Source of the DNA: an uncultured Muribaculaceae bacterium
Lineage (GTDB): Bacteria; Bacteroidota; Bacteroidia; Bacteroidales; Muribaculaceae
Assembly: GCA_947179295.1 (NCBI GenBank)
Contig: CAMXAZ010000018.1
Coordinates: 1 to 46,979, forward strand
Direction of reading: 5' to 3'
DNA length: 46,979 nt
The notes under the pieces were generated by a model. The model was not told where the DNA came from and did not search any database. It saw nothing but the letters and a program-made list of their open reading frames with translations. Positions 43,681-46,979 of the stretch are shown in pieces. Position 1 is the stretch's first letter; every line of letters starts with the position of its first letter. Made by a program: the position numbers and the translations under genes.

Positions 43681-44002
43681 AGAGGGTGTTTCATAACAAC
43701 AGTTAAAATCTGAGCGAAAGATTTGAGATGGATATGGCTTTGAATTGAAGGAGCATAGCGAGCTATGTGACTGAAATGAAAAGCCATAGCCGCTCAAAGC
43801 TTTCGGAGGCGATTGTATTGTCTTTTTGTAAATAGGATATTCCATTTGTAAAAAATTTAAAGTTACCTGAGCCTTGGTGTCTCTTTTGCTAAATTGTTGA
43901 AGCTCGTCAGTCGCATAGCTCGCTATGCTTCTTCCTCCCTTGCAACAATTTATCTAAAAGATACACCACTCAGATTTTAACTCTTGTTATGAAACACCCT
44001 CT
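43681..44002. mobile_element. MITE-like element with 34-bp terminal inverted repeats
   Basis: A 322-bp non-coding element is bounded by 34-bp inverted repeats that match at 33 positions (43681-43714 and 43969-44002). Inside are two long hairpins: 43715-43741 with 43780-43805, and 43876-43899 with 43943-43967. The loop of each hairpin carries the same motif in opposite orientation, AGCATAGCGAGCTATG followed by Y-GACTGA (near 43750-43775 and 43905-43932). No coding frame or clear target duplication is visible; the flanks are TATATTTT and TATACTGC. It fits a miniature inverted-repeat transposable element or a repeated cruciform element. A single copy is seen in this window. Confidence 0.75.
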
Positions 44003-44021
44003 TATACTGCATTTTCCGGAA

Positions 44022-44510
44022 TTATCCGTTGATCAATCCGTTGAGGGGGAGTTCGCGGGTGCTTTTCACCTCATCAAGCACAAAGCAGCTGTTGAGCGAA
44101 CCTATGCAGTCGAGGTCGCCGAGTATGCGCAGCAGAAAGTCCTGATAGGCATGCATGTTGCGGGTGTAGATTTTCAGCAGGAAATCATAATCGCCTGAAA
44201 TATTGTAGCATTCTGCAATTTCAGGAATTGTTTTTATGGCATTCATTATGCGTAGTGCGTTTTCCTGGGTGTGCTGTTTCATCTTGAGGTAGCAGAATGC
44301 CACGAATCCGCAGTCAATTTTTTCGGCGTCGAGCACAGCGACGTAGCGTTTGATGTAGCCGTCGCGTTCGAGACGTTTGACCCGCTCGAAGGTAGGGGTG
44401 GGGGAGAGATGTATGGCCGCAGCAAGTTCCTTGTTGGTGAGGCGGCAGTCATGTTGCAGGCAGTCAAGTATGTGCAGATCTGTCTTGTCGAGTGATGGTG
44501 TCTGGCTCAT
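44022..44510 (-). CDS. Lrp/AsnC-family transcriptional regulator
   Basis: A 162-residue Lrp/AsnC regulator. The N-terminal winged HTH begins LDKTDLHILDCLQHDCRLTN (about 5-24), with recognition around LAAAIHLSPTPTFERVKRLE. The C-terminal RAM/ligand-binding domain includes AECYNISGDYDFLLKIYTRN (about 97-116), the effector-binding signature. Such proteins sense amino acids. It is encoded just upstream of, and in the same direction as, the hut operon, separated by the MITE-like element, so hut genes are a candidate target. That link is inferred. Confidence 0.94.
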   Translation of the reverse strand: MSQTPSLDKTDLHILDCLQHDCRLTNKELAAAIHLSPTPTFERVKRLERDGYIKRYVAVLDAEKIDCGFVAFCYLKMKQHTQENALRIMNAIKTIPEIAECYNISGDYDFLLKIYTRNMHAYQDFLLRILGDLDCIGSLNSCFVLDEVKSTRELPLNGLING

Positions 44511-44615
44511 AGTTGCAGTGATGAAAGTGGAAAAATATTCTTTTTGAAACGTGAAATTGTTGCGCTTGCAGGTGGTTTTATCTTATTATGGTTGCTAAAT
44601 TAGATATATTTTCCG

Positions 44616-44641
44616 TATTTTTCAAATATGTTGGAAAAATA
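44616..44641. promoter_or_regulatory. Candidate operator upstream of the Lrp-type gene
   Basis: A perfect palindrome TATTTTTC-N10-GAAAAATA. The string GGAAAAATATT also recurs at 44529-44539, between the palindrome and the start codon. The palindrome overlaps the proposed -33 of a plus-strand promoter. AT-rich imperfect palindromes are typical of Lrp sites; autoregulation is inferred. Confidence 0.35.
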
Positions 44642-44661
44642 TTTCAAGTGGCGTAATTTTG
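44630..44661 (+). promoter_or_regulatory. Plus-strand promoter into a non-coding region
   Basis: GTTG (44630-44633, three of four bases), 20 bases, TAATTTTG (44654-44661). It points toward 44670-44995, where no plus-strand gene exists, so an RNA product is suspected. Confidence 0.5.
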
Positions 44662-44812
44662 TGCTGTTGTTGGCGGCATTCAGCCGTTATGCGGCCATAG
44701 GAATTCGCATGATGGCATAGCAGCCGGCAACACTGAATAGAATAATGAAAACAGGACACTTGCCCTTGGCGGGCAGGCATTTGAATAAGTATGAGAATTT
44801 TGATGTTTTTTC

Positions 44813-44991
44813 AAAGGGAACCGCTCATTGCGCATCCTTAATTTAGCATGTTATTTCAATTATTCCAATTTTACACTTAACATTCCGTTAAACCTGAATT
44901 AATCTACATACTCGCACACATCGGTCGTCAGAGATCGTGAGACTCTCGTCGGTTACGGTCGTGTAAAACAAATGATCGGTTCCCTTTTTTT
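44813..44991 (+). ncRNA. Candidate structured RNA with long closing stem
   Basis: The 510-base gap 44511-45020 has no gene. AAAGGGAACCGCTCATT (44813-44829) pairs with AATGATCGGTTCCCTTT (44971-44987) over 17 bp with one mismatch, and the T-run carries on to 44991. The enclosed 140 bases fold partly, for example ACAC/GTGT and GAGA/TCTC arms between 44912 and 44964. A 5'-3' closing stem with a T tail and a total of about 180 bases resembles 6S-RNA architecture, but I cannot assign a family. Upstream, 44671-44735 holds another imperfect hairpin (GTTGGCGGC / GCCGGCAAC) and TGCCC/GGGCA near 44761-44775; the transcript may begin at about 44668. Confidence 0.4.
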
Positions 44992-45020
44992 GTTGTCTCA
45001 GCCATTCGGATGTAAGACTT

Positions 45021-46709
45021 CTAAAGATAGCTCAGGAACTCCCGCTCGTCAGAGGGATGTGAGCCGGCGATTTTTTGACGCATACGTCGGCGGGTAGTAT
45101 AAAGAGTGTTGCGGTTTAGATCGAAGAACATCAGTATTACCGGAACTGGTAGTCTCAGGGAAGAGCAAATGAAAATCTGATACTCTTTGTCGGAAAGTCC
45201 AGGCATCTGTTTGCGAAAGCGGTTTATGATGCAATTGTTTTCACTGTCAGCCAGATATTCCAGGAAAGTCTGAAAATCCGGATTATTTACGAAATTTTTG
45301 ATTTCTTGTTCCACATTATGAGCGGTTTTGCTTTTTATGGATTCTTTTTGGTTTGATTCATAGTAAGTCTCGCATAGCAAACGTATTGTGTCAAGATGCT
45401 TCCGAGAAATCGAAAACCGTGGCTCATTTCCATATGATGCCGTTGTCCGGACGTGAACGTCCTCGGATTTAGCACTGTCGTGATTCCGATCGTTTAGGAT
45501 CGATTCCAGTTCTTCAGCGAGAGCTATGATCTGCTCGTCTTTCTGTTTCTGAATTTTCCGGCTATGGCTCACGAACGCTGCTGCCCCGATGCCGCCGGTG
45601 ATGATAAGGATTATCAGAATTGTCAGTTTGATCAGATCATTCTGATAGCTGAGTTCCATGACATCAATATCGTTTCTGCTAAATTCGACAGCAGAGCCAC
45701 AAACTTTCTGACGTGTTATTTCGTCAAGAACCGAATCAGTTCCAGCAAAAGCTTTCTTCAATTGCAGATATGCCTCTTTGGTGTTGCCGGTCTCAAATAG
45801 AATCTCAAACGGAATTTCGGCATGTATGCCATATTTTATTTTGGCGGAATCTATAAGCCTGACGGCAGTCTCGTGTCTGCCTGACTGCCACAAGGCATCA
45901 ATGTATGACCGGTATTGCTGCGGAGTTGCTTTGTCGGGGTATAATTCCATGTATCGGTAGTAACAGTCAGCCGCTTTCGAGAAGTTTTTTAATTTTAAGT
46001 GGCTGTCGGCCATCAAACCATGTGCCTGCCGGATAGAAGCCGTGTCTTTTTGGCGGGTAGCATCTGAGAGCACTTCGGTCAATAGAGTCAATGACTCTGC
46101 GCAGCGTCCGGCATTGTTAAGTGAGTTTGCCAGTTCTAAAGTCTGGAGTTGAAGACTGACAGTGTCTCCGCTCGTTCTGAATGCCTGACAGGCAAGACTG
46201 TCATATGCCGCAGCTTTAGAAAATGCAGACATTTTGTTGTATATTCGGGCTATCTCTGATTGGGCCCGTCCAAGCCATAGATACTGATTCTGAGATTCAG
46301 CCAGCTGTCCGGCTTTGATGAGGTCGGTGATTGCATCGGAATATTTGCGCGCGTTTGCGTTGATTATTCCTGAATAGTAGTGAGCCAACATCCTTTGAAT
46401 TGGATTGGATGACTTGTTGGCGTCATAAAAGTCTACTGCAAGGCTTATCAGAGAGTCTGAATTTTCATTAATATGGTTATAGTGTTTTGCCTGAGTAAGA
46501 TAGAGTGCGTATTGAGCCCGCAGATATTCGGATTTTATGTCTGAAGGATTGATCGATAGAAGGATATTCAGCGAGGAATCAGGCTGCTCGTCTATGAGCA
46601 TACAGGCGCTATCAAGGCTTTTGGCGGTTTCTCTGTCCAAAAGATCTAATTTGAGAAGGATTGTTGACAAGATTGTAAATACTATGATTATAAGCAGTAT
46701 TTTTTTCAT
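45021..46709 (-). CDS. TPR-transmembrane-HTH regulator (Bacteroidetes type)
   Basis: A 562-residue membrane regulator. An N-terminal hydrophobic segment (about 3-22) exports a helical TPR region (about 40-340; for example AHYYSGIINANARKYSDAITDLIKAG in parts AHYYSGIINAN, YSDAITDLIKAG). A second membrane helix is at about 357-380 (LIKLTILIILIITGGIGAA), then a coiled-coil-like stretch (QKQKDEQIIALAEELESIL). The C-terminal domain has a LuxR-like HTH pattern (LSDKEYQIFICSSLRLPVPVI...NRNTLYTTRRRMRQKI). Predicted topology is periplasmic sensor, cytoplasmic DNA-binding end. Similar proteins often sit beside glycan or surface loci; its partner may lie beyond the right edge. Confidence 0.82.
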   Translation of the reverse strand: MKKILLIIIVFTILSTILLKLDLLDRETAKSLDSACMLIDEQPDSSLNILLSINPSDIKSEYLRAQYALYLTQAKHYNHINENSDSLISLAVDFYDANKSSNPIQRMLAHYYSGIINANARKYSDAITDLIKAGQLAESQNQYLWLGRAQSEIARIYNKMSAFSKAAAYDSLACQAFRTSGDTVSLQLQTLELANSLNNAGRCAESLTLLTEVLSDATRQKDTASIRQAHGLMADSHLKLKNFSKAADCYYRYMELYPDKATPQQYRSYIDALWQSGRHETAVRLIDSAKIKYGIHAEIPFEILFETGNTKEAYLQLKKAFAGTDSVLDEITRQKVCGSAVEFSRNDIDVMELSYQNDLIKLTILIILIITGGIGAAAFVSHSRKIQKQKDEQIIALAEELESILNDRNHDSAKSEDVHVRTTASYGNEPRFSISRKHLDTIRLLCETYYESNQKESIKSKTAHNVEQEIKNFVNNPDFQTFLEYLADSENNCIINRFRKQMPGLSDKEYQIFICSSLRLPVPVILMFFDLNRNTLYTTRRRMRQKIAGSHPSDEREFLSYL

Positions 46710-46763
46710 TAAAGAAATGTTTAGATTGTAGAACGCAATGGTATCTCAGAGGATGAACTGCTA

Positions 46764-46795
46764 CAAATTTATAATATAATACGGAGGATTCCAAA
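46764..46795 (-). promoter_or_regulatory. Promoter of the TPR-HTH regulator gene
   Basis: On the minus strand: TTTG (complement of 46792-46795), 20 bases, TAAATTTG (complement of 46764-46771). Full consensus, about 55 bases before the start codon. Confidence 0.75.
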
Positions 46796-46911
46796 TTGTT
46801 TCAATTCAGCGACAGGTTCGTTTGTCGATTTTGTATCGGTCTTGAACAGGCTTTCATGATTGTATTGTATTCTTCGGGTTTATTTGGATTGCGTATGGAT
46901 TTTTTAACTTA

Positions 46912-46946
46912 GACCCCGTTCCCCAATATTTGTTAACGCTGGGGTC
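46912..46946. other. Hairpin at the right edge
   Basis: GACCCC (46912-46917) and GGGGTC (46941-46946) form a 6-bp stem with a 23-base loop, preceded by TTTTTTAACTTA. It may be a terminator for a minus-strand gene beyond the window or part of a larger repeat cut by the edge. The rest of 46796-46979 shows nothing I can name. Confidence 0.3.
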
Positions 46947-46979
46947 GCATATCTCTGAGTGATTTTTGTCTTGTGATGA

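Noticed and set aside
43681-44002. Considered as a CRISPR array because of repeated AGCATAGCGAGCTATG units
   Set aside because: There are only two units, in opposite orientation within hairpin loops, with no regular spacers and no cas genes.

Overview
The window comes from a gut Bacteroidales genome, most plausibly a Muribaculaceae-type (formerly S24-7) organism. The evidence is a SusC/SusD/SusE outer-membrane glycan system, a eukaryotic-type GT3 glycogen synthase beside a GT35 phosphorylase, the pdxJ-exbB-exbD-tonB gene order, DUF4494 and DUF3822 genes, an animal-length urocanate hydratase, and Bacteroidetes promoters (TTTG, about 20 bases, TAnnTTTG) before many genes. Lineage is inferred from gene content; no 16S rRNA gene is present.

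Layout. (1) 1-2840: an unrecognised protein, a membrane-anchored Ser/Thr kinase and a tRNA-Pro(CGG). (2) 2990-7550: yceD-like, rpmF, fabH and era (ribosome and fatty-acid housekeeping), then a cysteine desulfidase / serine dehydratase-like Fe-S enzyme. (3) 7750-12080: glycogen phosphorylase and glycogen synthase on the minus strand. (4) 12130-23700: a carbohydrate region with a secreted alpha/beta-hydrolase, a GH28 pectinase, a GH51 arabinofuranosidase and a SusC-SusD-SusE operon. The hydrolase lies in a 1.36-kb block bracketed by a 62-bp direct repeat. (5) 23770-28840: a YgjP-like metallopeptidase, nadK and an ACT-only protein on the minus strand, divergent from pdxJ-exbB-exbD-tonB. The ExbBD-TonB complex would energise SusC-type receptors. 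(6) 28990-31450: rsmD, DUF3822, DUF805 and DUF4494. (7) 31500-36750: a YggS PLP-binding protein, a three-gene nonulosonic-acid (sialic/legionaminic-like) cassette, obgE and yraN. (8) 37020-43560: a complete histidine-to-glutamate operon, transcribed ftcD-hutU-hutH-hutI. (9) 43680-46980: a 322-bp three-hairpin inverted-repeat element, an Lrp/AsnC regulator, a candidate structured RNA and a TPR-membrane-HTH regulator.

The strongest unexplained signals are the repeat-bracketed insertion between the glycogen and pectinase loci, the MITE-like three-hairpin element upstream of the hut operon, the RNA-like locus at about 44.8-45.0 kb with a 17-bp closing stem and T-run, and the nonulosonate cassette that lacks its condensing synthase. 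No CRISPR array, prophage or transposase gene was seen. Functions are assigned from motifs and family knowledge read by eye; no database search was run.
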